DNA from: Aplidium turbinatum
Taxonomy: Eukaryota > Chordata > Ascidiacea > Aplousobranchia > Polyclinidae
Length of the DNA: 64,000 bases
Direction: 5' to 3'
NCBI GenBank assembly: GCA_918807975.1
Contig: OU964919.1
Location: 41,547,824-41,611,823, forward strand
Shown here: piece by piece, positions 46,401 through 59,261 of the stretch
Layout: every line of letters begins with the position of its first letter
Position numbering within the stretch: position 1 is the first letter of the stretch
The notes under the pieces: generated by a model
Seen by the model: the letters and a program-made list of their open reading frames with translations, nothing else
Told to the model about the DNA's origin: nothing
The model's database searches: none
Translations under genes and position numbers: made by a program

Positions 46401-48799
46401 GGTTTTCCATAGTTTGAAAAATGGTGGAAGAGGTGTTCACGTTGGTTTCGTTTCTTAAAAAGGTTTATTTCCCAAAAGCTTGACTTCCACAAGAAAGAAT
46501 AACATTCGACATAGCAACTCGATTTTTGATTATTTTGTTTTCACGTCACAATACGTTACCGTACTGATGACAGTGGAGTAATGTAAAGAAATTTATTTCC
46601 ACCTGTTACAAGATACTTCATTTTCTTGACACTGGAGTATGATCAACTGATTTTGCTGGTGAAAGTGAGATTGGACGGAAAGTCAGTTCAAATTTATTTT
46701 AAATCACCCCTTTCGACAAAGGTAATTGGAAAGGCATCGCTTGCTTGGGGTGTATTGTTTCAATCAAGCAACATTCTATCATAGAAAGAACCTTGTTAGC
46801 GCTTGAGCCGGAAAATTAACTTATTCCAAGTCATCGTGATTTTACGTAATAAAAGATCGAATCGACGTATAAAAGTATTGTCCTGATAGTGTGCTTCCAT
46901 ATTTGATTGACAGTTGCAAACTGGTCTTTTTATCTTTATCTAGCATTTTGCTGAAAGCTCACTGGCATATGTTGGCCCGGCGTGAAAAAACAACAAAACT
47001 GAAACAGCAAGCGCTTGACTGACTATTGATTTAATGGCTGCCTGCCGCAAGAAGTTTCCATTGTACGTTACTCCAACGCCCTTTGATCTTGATTTGATGC
47101 TAAAATTCGACAATAGTTTGCTGTGCTGGTCAAATAGATAAACTTATTCAAGACAACCTCCACTTTGGTTTGAGCATGTCAAATTTAATCCACGTGGAAA
47201 TAAACATGATCAAAACTTCGTTTTTTTAAGTTTTCAAAATTAATTTTACTTCAGCTCGAAAAGAAACGTAATTCGAAATAAAGACATAGCAATATCACGA
47301 CAAAACTACTTTTTATAAAGTGTTTATGTTTTGACCAATGCAAAATCCCCACCCCACGCATCCTTTCACAATTTAAGGGAATTTTTTATTTGTTCCAAAG
47401 CTAATTTAAACAAATAAATATTGGGAAGTCACTGGAACAATTAAGACGTGCTTTTACAAAATGTCGGTATCGCGAGTTTCAACCTTGCTGGGGAAATGCG
47501 TTAAAATGGCTCTTTGACTCGTGTGCACTTTCTCATCACTTCGAACCAAATAGAAACAAATCTTTTTAAAGATTTCCTTTGATTTTTTTTTTGTTGAACA
47601 CATTCGGCCATCACACCTTTCGACATAAGATAAATAAAAGACAGTAAGCTTTCATATTCAGTCGTGTGGACGCCATTGGTCACATTCAGAGCGATAATGA
47701 GATTACATTGGTTCTGTAATTCAAAGTAAATCGTCTTGTGGCTGCCCAAGCCGCGAGTATGAGATAGATGACAGTATGAAATATGTTTCCACAAAAAAAA
47801 ATTGACGAAATACGTTACTTCAGCTGCACATGCGTTTCTTCAATAATGTAGGCTACGATTGTTAACAAAAGCTGAAATAACTTTACAAAAGCTGAGACAA
47901 TTTGTTCATTCAAGCAACAAGACTATCATGCACAGAAAACTCTAAAAAAGCGTAGGCTACTTCAATCTGCAAATCAGGCCTTTTCACAATTTGAAATATG
48001 TGAAAATTATTGATTTGCTGACTGGGTTGACGAAGTTTTGCAACAAACGTGCGGTTGATTAAATCTGCGCTGGAAATAGACAATTTTAAAATTGTTTTTA
48101 CCATCAAAAGCACTTTTTAAAATCAGAAATTTTCCATTGACAACATCACATGCTTTCAAATTTTGCTACTTTTAGGTGCAATTAAATTGCTGTTTGGCTG
48201 CAGTTAGTTGCGGGTCTATGGGGGCACGTGGTCACATGCCCACTCCAAACCGAAAAAAATACCGTAATTTTATTTCACTTTGAAAAATTTTCTCGCTATA
48301 TAAGTACACAACATTTCATTGACCCAATGGACGGCATAGGGCATTTATGTTTTTAGCAGTGTTTCCAACTAATCCTAAATAAATTATTAATATTGCAACG
48401 GATAGAAAAATTTGTGTTCTTCAAAAAGATAAAAAACGATACGATATATCGCAGGAAACACATTGCCCACTTAACGAGATCACAATTAAATTAACCGATT
48501 CCAGTATCAATAGTTATGAGGTAAATTGTGCTTTCAATACAATAGTCGAAGGTGAAAACAAATTGGATGAATTTTCACAATTTTACTGCAAGACTGTTAC
48601 CCACACGAAACTCTATACAAAACTACACAAAACCTTGTCAAAAAATAAATTATTCAAATCCTTTGCGGTTAAGGAAAAAACGATTTGTAACTTCTAAACA
48701 AGCTTAGTTTCTATATAAAAACATTGCTCAAGTATCTAAAATGTACGTCAAACAAACATTATGGAATCACAAAATGCGCAAAAAACGAACAAAACAAAA
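43497..48799. other. Intergenic, no gene seen
   Basis: About 5.3 kb of AT-rich sequence. Open frames up to about 97 codons (for example 47501-47794 on -) lack domains and family resemblance. One MITE-like end (TGATTTGCTGACTGGG) lies at 48011-48027 without a clear partner. No TIR pairs found. Confidence 0.45.
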
Positions 48800-48890
48800 T
48801 AAAATTTGTCAAAATTTTCTGGGGCAAGCCTCCCGAAGCCCCAGAAAGCCTCGGAAAAGCCCCCGGCAAGCCTCCCGAAGCCTCCATCAA
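48800..48890. repeat. GC-rich degenerate repeat
   Basis: GCAAGCCTCCCGAAGCC occurs twice (about 48824 and 48866) with GAAAGCCTCGGAAAAGCC between. It resembles the GC-rich interior of the CAGTGGCGTAGCC family but has no ends. Confidence 0.5.
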
Positions 48891-51800
48891 ACTAATTCGT
48901 TCTTTGGACCTCAAACTTTACATTGTCCCTTATCTTTTACATTCTTTTCTTTATTAGAACTCGGATAAAACCTTGGTGCCTTCCATCCACCACTGGCTTT
49001 AGCGTTTTTTCAGCTGCGTATCTTGTCGCATGTTCCAGTGGATAGTTTCTTTGTGGTTGAGACATTTTAATGACAACATGTAAAAATAGCTTATCGGATT
49101 TAAACTCTATCTTTGTTTATCTGATCGCATTTCTGGCTTGTGGAGACGAAAAGAAAAATCTGTTTATGTTCAAGATCTATTTCTCCAGCAAATCATCAGT
49201 TTATTGATGAATCCAGGATCGCTCCATAACTGGACCCCACATGAAAAAAGTCGAACAACTAATCTCCGAGAGTGGAAGGAGGATTTTAAAGAAAGACAAA
49301 TTAAAAGAGTAAATTAAATAGAAGGGGGAGTTCTTTTTAAGGATGGACTTTCTTGATTTTTAAACCATAACATCTATTTAATCCAAAGAGAAGAATTGTA
49401 AAATTAGTATTTTTTTGTAACTACTGTATCATATTGACAATCTTTCAAATGTGGCACAAAAAATCTATTTTAAGCCAATCCCAGCACATCTCATAGTATT
49501 AAAGGCAAATCGACAAAGTTGAAATTCCGATGCACGTACATCACCTGATCCAAAGTTAAAAGCATGAGGGGCAGTGCTTCGCAAACTCCACTTCACATAT
49601 TTTATAGTTACTACAATATCAAGATCATAATGTAAAACTTTCAAAATATCTGTAGGTTTACATTTCTTAGTATGTCTACGCATTGGTTTACGCTATTTGA
49701 CCAAAACCGATATTTCTGACATCATCAACCAGTGACGTGACGTCATAACTTGCTAACTCCACCTCACAGTTGATTAAGTATCTTGCACACGATGCTGGAT
49801 TAGCATCCATCTTGGCTGCTAAACGGCCAGCTATCAAAGACGTCTACATCGTCAGCTAATCCTTGTTCGGTCATAAACAAACATATTGAACTTCATGGGC
49901 ACGATGAGCGAACGCAAAGTAAACGTATTTTGACGTTTACTCAATCTAGAGGCGCTTAATATTAGAAAAGAGTAGGCTTTGAAGAAGAACGACTTCAAAG
50001 ATGGCTAAATTGGTCTAAAAAAATCCGATAATTTATTTGCAAGAATGCTCACACAAAAATATCGAAAGCTGGATATTAATTTCAATCAAAAAGATTCACA
50101 TGCCTGAATATAATTAAAAGTGAAGAAATTATTATTTCTTGCAGCTGTAAAATTCGGGTACACGGAACTATAGCTGATGTTTATGATACACGGGGGGTAA
50201 TTAAAGCAACTGATGACCTAGTGGCCAATAGCCTATATAAGTTTTCAACCGGGATGAATTACCTTATGGGGTAAACTTTATCTATAAAGAAGGAAAATTT
50301 CCTAAAGCAAAAACGATATACAGCACGATAAAATCTCAAAATAGCTTATGAGTGGTGTTTTACTTTGGAAAAAATAAACGAAGATAATTAGTCTATTTCC
50401 ATTATTTGAAGGTCTACAAACTTTGAAGTGTTGTGAAAAGGGATGATTAATTTACTGGCTGGGTTGTGATAAAAATTGGAACAAGCTGTAAAACTTTCTT
50501 GATGAAACGGTTTTGTGTAAATTTACTTGGTAGCTTTGGCACGCTCCTAAAGAAAAAATACCATAGCAATAACAAAATAGTTTTTGAATTTGGTAGCTAT
50601 GTGGAGCTATATGTCATCATTTAGAGTTTAATAAAGATTTGATTGAATCTTATCAATGATAATTTTGTTACTGGAAATCGCTTTTATGTGCTAGGAAAAC
50701 TTCCTAAAAAACTTTGATGACGATTCGGAATCTATTGTCTAATCCAGTGTTTCCAACGTAACATTCTCAATTACTTTTTAAATTGGTTAACAAATGACCA
50801 TCTGGTACCACACAAGCGTACATAATCATCCGCTAAGCCCCATTGACGACTAAAAGGTAGGACTCTATAAGTAGACCCTACGTGCGACTAATTATGGGTT
50901 AAAGGTGAAGAGTGGCTCGCTTTAATCTGTCACCATGCTCCCCAATGAGGCGTTACCATTATGACGTCATGCGTGGCAATTGTTTTGATTGCTATTGGCC
51001 AGGTATGTCCTGTTGTTTTTGTTGTTGCATCACAATGGCAAGGATTGATGTGAAATCGGAAAGTTCTTTTAACAAAACTGTTTGTGGCTCGCTGTCAAAT
51101 TGTCAACAACAAACGTCAAACTGATGCAAGTCATGAAAACTTTTATGTACTGTAGGATACAAGGAATTTCATTGCAACTTTGTTGTGTGAGGAGCTTGGA
51201 AAAACACTCTGGAGATTTCCTTCCAAACTAAATTTGGTATTTTCTTGTGCAACTTCTCTTCGTCCAACGCAAGACAAAACATAAAAACAGAAAAATCTGG
51301 CCAACAACAAGTTTATTATTTTAAAACCAAAGTTTTTCCGAAAATGAATTAATATTGTATTTTATTTATTGAAGGTAGGCTATACTTATATTTTACTACA
51401 TAAATGCTGTTGTTGTAATTTCTGGAAAAAAGATTTTCACCAAAAATGGTTCTATAACCAGAAAAAAACACCACAACAAAAGTGTACCGTACTAAAAACT
51501 TAAAGGATAACGCCACAGCAAGGATGTGAATTGGTGGCATTTCGGGCAACATCTACCATGTGGTCCAACGGCATCAGTCAGACAAGAAAACGATAGATCG
51601 CGCTTAGCGCTTTCACACAGTGCTTTACCGCTCCTTAGTGTTTGTTATTACGAAATTGGTTCACACTAAAAAGGTTGCTGCCATTAACAGAGCACCACAT
51701 CAACAAATTGCCACAATTCGGTTATTTAGCCGACGTTAATTTACAATTAATATAGTCTATTACTTGGAAAAAGTAGAGTTGCTTTATTCATTGCTCAGAT

Positions 51801-52000
51801 TAACAAACGAAAGTTTCTGTCTGTCATTGTTTGTAAGATATTCCGTTTCATATAGCCTTCCGCTGAGTAGTGTAGTAGAGCATTGCTCAAGCTCATACCC
51901 AGAAAGTTAAAATTCGATTACATTATGAAAGGAACGTTTTCACTCAGTGTAAAAGAAGGACTAAGAATTTATGTTCAAAGAAAATGAAGCGGTGTACCAG
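48891..52000. other. Intergenic, nothing recognised
   Basis: No supported gene. TGACGTCA at 49738-49745 and 50962-50969. Short frames (49465-49683, 50912-51124, 51349-51552) have no domain-like features. Confidence 0.45.
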
Positions 52001-53097
52001 CAAATCAAATCAAATCAATCAATGTTTTATTTGTCAGTAACAGGAACATAGGTACATGTTTGAAAAATGCAAGTACAGTAATATACACAATGCAAAAGTT
52101 ACACAAGTTCCCATACCGACAGGAAGACAACGAGACGACCATAACGTCGACTGGTCAATTGCCACCCGACGGAAATGACAATTTTGCCATTTAAAATAAG
52201 CTTTAAAAATAAAATAAAACGTTAAAACGTTCCCGCGCATCAACATACGCAAAAAAAAAAAAAAAACAACATATTTAAGATAACGTAGGCCTAAACACAA
52301 AATTCCAAGAAGCAAGCAGAGATTAATCAATTAAGTTTCCGACTGAACGTGTTATACTACATATGAAACTGACAAGTTGGTTTCCATAACATATCACTTA
52401 CGATGCACTGTAGCTTTGTAAAATTAACGTTTTGATTTCTTTTTTGAGACAATGAAATGATAAGTTTTTTAGTCTACTTGGAACCTCTGACCAGATCATT
52501 GGTCCCAATACCTGCATGGACTTTTTGCCACATTCTGTGTTTGATCTATTTATAAAATAGTTGTTGCTTGTTTGATATCTTGTGTTATGCTGATGAATGG
52601 ATGAAGCATTTGTAAATAAATCACAATACGTAGACGGATACTGATTCATAATATGAACTTTGTACATATGTTTTTTTATTTTAATGTTATGTATGTTTTT
52701 TAGTTTCAAGATGTTCATTTTGAAAAATAAAAAATTAGTGTAAGCATAGTAATTTTGCTTCGTAATTATTCTTATAACCTTTTTTTGTAATTTTATTAAT
52801 GGATCCAGTACACTGTCACAAGCCTTTCCCCAACTTGATATACAATATTGCAAATGACAGTAAATCAAAGCGTGATACACATCTTTTAAAGTGTCTGTGT
52901 TGACATAATTTCTGAGTTTTAGCAACGCCCATGAACCTTTTGCTACTTTTCCGCAAATTTTATCTATAGGATATTTCCATGTTAATTTGTTATCTATGTA
53001 AACGCCCGCCAAGGTATTTTATTTGGTCTTTTTGTTGAATGCTTGTGTTACCAATGTTAATGTTAAAATTTTTTATGTGTTTTTTATTTGTTATTAG

Positions 53098-54637
53098 CAG
53101 TGCCGGATTAAGGGGGGGGGCGGACTGGGCTGAAGCCCAGGGCCCCCACTTTTGGGGGCCCCCACCTCAAAGAAAAAAATCTACTAACTTTTTTAGTTGC
53201 ACAGCTGGAGATTACTGCTTTAATTCGTATCTTAAACAAGCAAGGGCGGCTCACCCATATGTGCTGCGGTGCTGCAGCACCCCTGCCCAGCCCCAGTTAT
53301 CCAACTTTTCTTCGTTTTTTTAACAAAAAACATATTTAGTTGATACTTTCATATCCGAAAATGGTACGGATTACGGGTCAAAGTTATGATAATGCTGCCA
53401 ATATGAGTGGCAAGTATAACGGTCTTCAAGCTCTTCTGCGCGAGAAATGTAGTGTAGCTCATTATGTCCCTTGCACAGCACATTCACTTAATTTAATTGG
53501 TAGCCTAAATGTCCTGTAGAAATATGCCGTTCTGCTGCTGAGCTTTTTGAATTGTTGCAAAGCCTTTATTCATGGCTCGTCTCGTCTACTCATCGTTGGC
53601 AAGTCCATCGAAAATTCCTAGATGGTTTGCCTGTTTTGAAGACATTATCTGATACAAGATGGTCAGTTAGATATGATGCAGTTCTTCTTCTTCTATCGAG
53701 TCTTCTAAAGTTCGTTGATACACCACAGATTGACACATTCTTCCGCAACGGAGTTATACACTGACAGGTCTCACCTACTGCACCGGTGGCAAGCCGAGGG
53801 CAAACAAGAAGGTGATCCGCTGCATAGGCGTAGCCAAGGGGGGCGAAAGGGGCCATTCCCCCCCCAAATTTTACAAGTTTGGATTCCGAAGTTGAGCCCT
53901 TTGTTGAAAATATAATAAAGTTTGTAGAAATTTATATCGTTTTCCAAGACATCTGGCTTTTAATACCCCCCAAGGACTTGTTTTAGACACACAGAAAGAC
54001 ACCAATAAATTTTGCAAATCGTAAATCGCGCAAAATTTACGCGATTTACGTTTCTTTGAACTAATTTGTGGAGCAATTTCAGAATGGCTTACTCTGTTGG
54101 GTTTTTGTGTAGTTATTGAGTTTTTGTGTAGCTGAGTTTTTAGTGTTCTCTAATTTAGCCGCAGTTTTTGCCCGTTCGTGTGTAAGAGCTATCTTTAATA
54201 AGTTAATAGCTGTTTATCTGCTAATAACTTTCATACAAATATTACCCTAAAAGTGTTTTCAGAAAGCGCTATAATCCATTATTTGAGTGTAATTTTTCAA
54301 AAATTTTCCGGGGGAGCATGCCCCCGGACCCCCTAGAATACGCGTGCCTTCGGCACGCTCTAACCCCCCTACCACTTTTATTGCTTCAACCCACCAGGAT
54401 ACGCCACTGCACATCAAGTGGCGATGGCTTTAAATCAAACACTTTGTTGTTCTCTTCAATTCATCAAATATTTGGCCCCCCAAATTTTTTTTCTGGCTAC
54501 GCCACTGGTCCGCTCTTTGGGACTCGGTGCCACAGATACATGCACTCCACCATTAATTTTTAGCGAAAAATGTCACTTGATAAGGGCCCCCACTTTCAGC
54601 TCAGCCCAGGGCCCCTTAAATCCTTAATCCGGCCCTG
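53098..54637 (+). mobile_element. hAT transposon with transposase remnant, inside the LINE
   Basis: Ends CAGTGCCGGATTAAGG and inverted CAGGGCCGGATTAAGGATT, perfect octamer GTTATTAG on both sides (53090-53097, 54638-54645). On the + strand at 53361-53517 a frame reads GQSYDNAANMSGKYNGLQAL then VPCTAHSLNLIG, the conserved core of ZMYM1/TTF-type hAT transposases. It continues in another frame at 53552-53764 with STHRWQV and LKTLSDTRWSVRYDA. Broken by a stop and frame changes, and interrupted by another element (53823-54507). Confidence 0.9.
53823..54507. mobile_element. CAGTGGCGTAGCC-family element nested in the hAT
   Basis: Ends CATAGGCGTAGCCAAGG and inverted CAGTGGCGTAGCCAGAA. The flanks ATCCGCTG and GTCCGCTC agree at six of eight positions, a decayed target duplication. 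Inside are the family's GC-rich hairpin (CGTGCCTTCGGCACG) and a second inner GATACGCCACTG end near 54402, so it may itself be composite. Confidence 0.65.
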
Positions 54638-56349
54638 GTTATTAGCATGTCTTCAGTTTTTGAGAAATTTAACGATAATCTATTAAGCTTCAACCAGTTG
54701 GAAACTTTTTGCATTTCGGCATTCACATTGTTCTGCAAATGTGTTTCACATTTGTCGCTCATCGTAAGATTGGTGTCGTCTGCAAGTAGTTTAACATTCA
54801 TGTTTGTTGAATTTGGTAAGTCATTTATATAAAAGTAAGAAAAGAAGGGGTCCCAACGTCGATCCTTGGGGCACACCGCAGGTAACCTGTCTTGAGTTTG
54901 AAGAGATTCCATTGACGACCGTGTGCTGTAGACGATTGCTGATATAGCTTTCTAACAATTGTAATGGAAGGCCCCAAAAACCATATGTTTGCAGTTTCTG
55001 TATGAGAATAGTGTGATCAACTGTGTCGAAGGCTTTAGCCAAATCAAGAAATACAGAGCAAGTTGTATTTTTATTATCTAGGTTAGTTAAAATGTTATCA
55101 CAAACGTTTGACACAGCTAACGAAGTGGAATATTGTGGTCTAAATCCATATTGATGTGGCGTGATCAGGTCTTTTCTTGTTAGATAATTGTAGGCTACAT
55201 TTGTTCATACAGCCATTTTTCGAAAATTTTGGTGAAATGGGACAATAGTGATATGGGCCTGTAGTTGGAACAAATTTTCCTGGAGCCACTTTTGAAGATT
55301 GGAGTAACTTGAGCGACCTTTAATAGCCTACATCAGAATATACACCTTTATCGATACACTCATTGAATAAGTTGGTGAGAAAAGGGGCACTTATTGGTGA
55401 GGATAGTTTGACAAATTTTATAGGTATTCCATCATGTCATGTACTTTTAGAGACAGAAAGATTATTAAGTGTTTTAATACTTCTTCTTGATTGACGGGTT
55501 TTAGGAAAAAGGAGAATGGGATACTTTGCAATTTCAGTGATGAGCCAGGAGACGGTAGAGGAATTTTAGATGCCATGGAAGGACCAATTTCTGTTAAATA
55601 ATCATTAAAACAGTTACTTATTTGTGCAGGGTCAGATATTTTTTCATTGTCAGTGCTAATTATTTCTTCTGGTATGTGAGCTGTGTGCTTATGTTTGTAC
55701 TTGATGATGTCATTTATGGTTTTCCATATTTTTCCAGTGTTGTGCTTGCTTTGCGTAATAAGAAAACTGTAATGCATTTTTTGCTTGCTCTTTGGTATGA
55801 GTAAGTACATTTCTGTACTTTTTGTATGTTGCTTGTGCAGAAGTGTTTGTTGGGTCTTTTATTTTTAAGTGATATAATCTGTTTTTAGTTTTGATGGAGT
55901 TCAAAATTCCTTTTGTTAGCCATGGTTTGGTCTTGAGTTTTCTTTCTCTTCAAGACAACAATCGTAAAGGTGCATGCTTATTTAATGTTTCATTAAACGT
56001 GTCGATGAAATGACTAAATTTGCCATGAACTGAATCATTCCTTTCTGTGGTTTGGTTGGTCAAGCTATTTTGAGCAAGCATCTATTAGATTGGCCCATGA
56101 TAAATTACAAGGAGAAGGATCGACAGAGGATACAAACTGTTATGTTGGGAGGCTAACAACAACAAGTGAATAAAAAAATAATAACAGTAACTTCTCGAGT
56201 AGCGTACATGTAGCTCCACACAAAGTAAAATTTGTATGACTTTTGACTCTTTTTTTATTTCTTTAAATATATTGTCTAAAAAGACATTATTAAAAGTAGC
56301 CTAACTGCGGACAGTGGCCAGTGCTTCGATCTTCCGATCTCTTCAGAGT

Positions 56350-58047
56350 TAGGGCTACCATATGTCCTCTTTTAGGAGGATTTGTCCTCTTTTTTCATAA
56401 AAAATGAATTGTCCTCCGAGGACACTTAAAAATGCTCAAATGTCCTCTTTTTTGCATTGCTATTATTTTCAACAGGGTTTTATTTTTATGTGACATTTGG
56501 CGAAAGCTAAATAAGGCTAAGCAACGATACCAAAAAGGAAAAGTTTGTGAGCTGTGGCAGAAGTAAGCTATCCTTGTTTAAGAAAAGTGTTTATTGACTT
56601 TGAGGTTAACAATGCATTGCTTGCTGTGGATATGGTGGATACATTTATTTCTGTGGCAAACGAAGGCAGTGTTACTCGATGACCATGTCAGATGTGCTTC
56701 TATTGTTCGACTCTTGTGTTGCCTGTTTGGATAAATAGACCACTATAATTTCATTTTCCGAGTTCACATCCTTTGATTGGATGCTTATTGCTTATACTGT
56801 CTTACACCAAAGAATAGGATAGCCTAACGCAGTGGTTCTCAACCTGGGGTCCGTGAAAGTTTCCGAGTTTGCAGTAGATAAATTACGAAATTTAAAAATT
56901 GGTTGGTTGTGCTTTATTTGTGTATTACCATGGTTTTCAAATTGTACTTCCCAACAAACTGGTGCGATGTCCTTTGAACTTTCAAAGGATATTAAACAAA
57001 GGTTTGGTTTCCTAACTAAAATACTACCGTATAGCCTACTTAAATGAAATAATTTTTTAATAAGGCTTTGTTCAACTTGATTCTTTTGAGATCAATGCTT
57101 AACTTAGAAATCTAAACGTTAGTCAGCAGTCTATCACCACTCACAGTTTTGCAATGACAAAGATTATGACAAATTAACATTAATTCCGAATTAATATTGA
57201 TTAGAAATGAAAAAAGAGAGAGATTCTGCGTAACGATCGCAAAATTCTATTGATTTTTGATAAAATTTATAGAAAAACATCAAATCAACATAGGCCTAGG
57301 CTATAGAATTAGTATAGATTATAAATTTTTGGACGCCGTGTTCCAATATAAACCTTATGACATAATTTCGGCAATGTCATCAATCGTCAAAGTGCGTCGC
57401 GAGTTAACAAATTCTTCTAAGTGTGTCGTTTCGAAACTTATGAAACATTTGATTCCATTATAAGAGAAGCAATATACCAAAATTTCAGATAAAATTTTTT
57501 TAAGGGTCCGCGACCGTTTCGAAAGTACCAAAAGGGGTCCACCAAAACAAAATAGTTGAAAACCATTGGCCTAGCGCTTTTCAGCGGTGTGTGGAAGTAG
57601 CCTATCTGTCAGAGAAAAATGTTGGCATTGAGGATGCTAAATTGCTCGATCTATTATACCAAAGCTAGTGCAAAGACAACTTAAACCTAATAGCTATAGC
57701 TTGCATTAACTTTGTTTAAATGACGGCACATTAGAAAATGGACAGAATAGTTCAAACATTGCATTATAGATTTTTTTAATGAATTGTTAAAAATCGAGCA
57801 ATTCTTCATCTGTAGGCTAATTGGCTAAGGCTAAAAATGCAAATGTGAAACGCATGTTTTCTGTGGAGAAAATCAAATAAACAGCAAAATGTTCATTGAC
57901 TGAGTCTAACAAATAAATGTGTTATGTTTTTTATTTGTCACTTTTTCTACATAGGCCTAAAAATTGTTTAAACGTAAAAATCCACTGGTATTTTACTTGC
58001 TTACTAAACATGTCCTCTTTTTGGGTGATGAAAATATGGTAGGCCTA
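56350..58047. mobile_element. hAT-type transposon, TAGGGCTACCATAT ends
   Basis: Left end TAGGGCTACCATATGTCCTC, right end inverted TAGGCCTACCATATTTTC, perfect octamer TTCAGAGT on both sides (56342-56349, 58048-58055). GTCCTCTTTT words recur near both ends. It contains a second hAT (56830-57568). No intact transposase; weak hints near 56590-56770 are not enough to call. Confidence 0.85.
56830..57568. mobile_element. hAT-type MITE, CAGTGGTTCTCAACC ends
   Basis: Left end CAGTGGTTCTCAACCTGGGG, right end inverted CAATGGTTTTCAACTATTTT. The flanking octamers GCCTAACG and GCCTAGCG (56822-56829, 57569-57576) differ at one base. GGGTCC words lie just inside each end. No coding capacity. Confidence 0.85.
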
Positions 58048-58055
58048 TTCAGAGT

Positions 58056-58801
58056 AGCCTACGTAGTAAGAGACAACGATTTAGAAAGTTGTCTTGAAGT
58101 ATTGCGATGATGGTTTCTAAGAGTGATTTTTCTTCTTAAGCTTTAACTTTTAACAAATTTCAATCATTACTTAATCAGCTCAACTTTTTTTTAAAAAATC
58201 ACACTTTCTAATTGGCGATAAAATTACTTTTCGCTGGAGTCCGAAATTAAAAATTAAACCAATTTTCATTGACTTATTAAAATCTGACAACGACAAAGTC
58301 CTTATCGTTTTGTTAATGACAAGCTGCACACAGATTAAGTGCACTGGCCTTGGCCTAAACATGAAAGCGTGACATCAAATTATTTTGTTTAGGTTTAGTA
58401 AACTGTAGCCTAGTAAATTTTAGTTAGGTGTAGTAAATCTTTTTTGAAAGTTGGTTGGAAAATTCTTCTATGTAAACTTAATTCTTAATTTCTGTATCAG
58501 TTTATTATACCAATGGGTGACTTTGTGACCATTGCAGTGCATCAATTTCTTTTAATTTTGTTTTGCTGTATGGTGTATGGCAAAAGTAAAAGCAAGAAAA
58601 TGCTATCATAAAAACAGGGATATCTAGAGAAGGGGATATGAAGGCTCGCAGCGATTGCCTTATTCTCGTGACACTACCACGGCAGTAGTTTGTGGTGCTT
58701 TAAACATGTGGTTCTTTTTAAAATCGTAGAAAGTTTTGTAGTGCAGCTGGTACAATGAGCTACAGTAAACAGTTAGCAAATGTTACGTAGAGCATATTTA
58801 A
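58056..58801. other. Intergenic, nothing recognised
   Basis: AT-rich, no transposon ends or coding similarity. Confidence 0.4.
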
Positions 58802-59261
58802 AGAATCTTCTTCTTTAACAGATTGATCATGTTTGATCAGCTGTGATCTCCCTTATGAACTGCCTCCATTTTGTTCTGTCTTTTGTTTTTATTAGTGCTG
58901 CCGCAGTGCCGGTCTTTGGGGTGTGCAAACCGTGCGATCGCACAGGGCCCGCAAATTAGGGGGCCCGCAATTTACTCAGAAAAAGCAGTAGTTTTGTCAT
59001 TTCCAATAGAAAAATTCAACAAGTGAATTCAACAAAGGAATTAGCAACAAGAAAGACTCAACGGGTGCAACCTATTTTGTCCCCTGAAAAGATCGCGAAA
59101 AAAAACAACATAGCCGAAGTTGCTAATCGTAGTTGCCGCAAACATTTCAAATTTCTCTCGATCTTTTAAGGGGACGAAATTTGATTTTGTTACTCCGATT
59201 TCAGGGTACGAAATCGGGATACGAATTTTTCAGGGACGAAATAGGTAGCATTTAGACATAA

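Larger units (their letters stand above)
52001..56135 (-). mobile_element. CR1/L2-like LINE, interrupted by a hAT
   Basis: The 3' end is marked by a TTGATTGATTTGATTTG-type tail (52001-52022 on +). Upstream on the - strand, 52398-53012 encodes the reverse transcriptase C-terminal zone (GVYIDNKLTWKYPIDKI, LIYCHLQYCISSWGKA, LQKKVIRIITKQN). After the inserted hAT the polymerase continues with KLLADDTN (the catalytic ADD) at 54616-54912 and CSVFLDLAKAFDTVDHTIL and VTCGVPQGSTLGPLLF at 54821-55114. The linker between endonuclease and polymerase lies at 55418-56100 (KPWLTKGIL, NSIKTKNRLY). The endonuclease is absent, so the copy is 5'-truncated. The reading pieces lie in different frames, so it is inactive. 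Confidence 0.85.
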
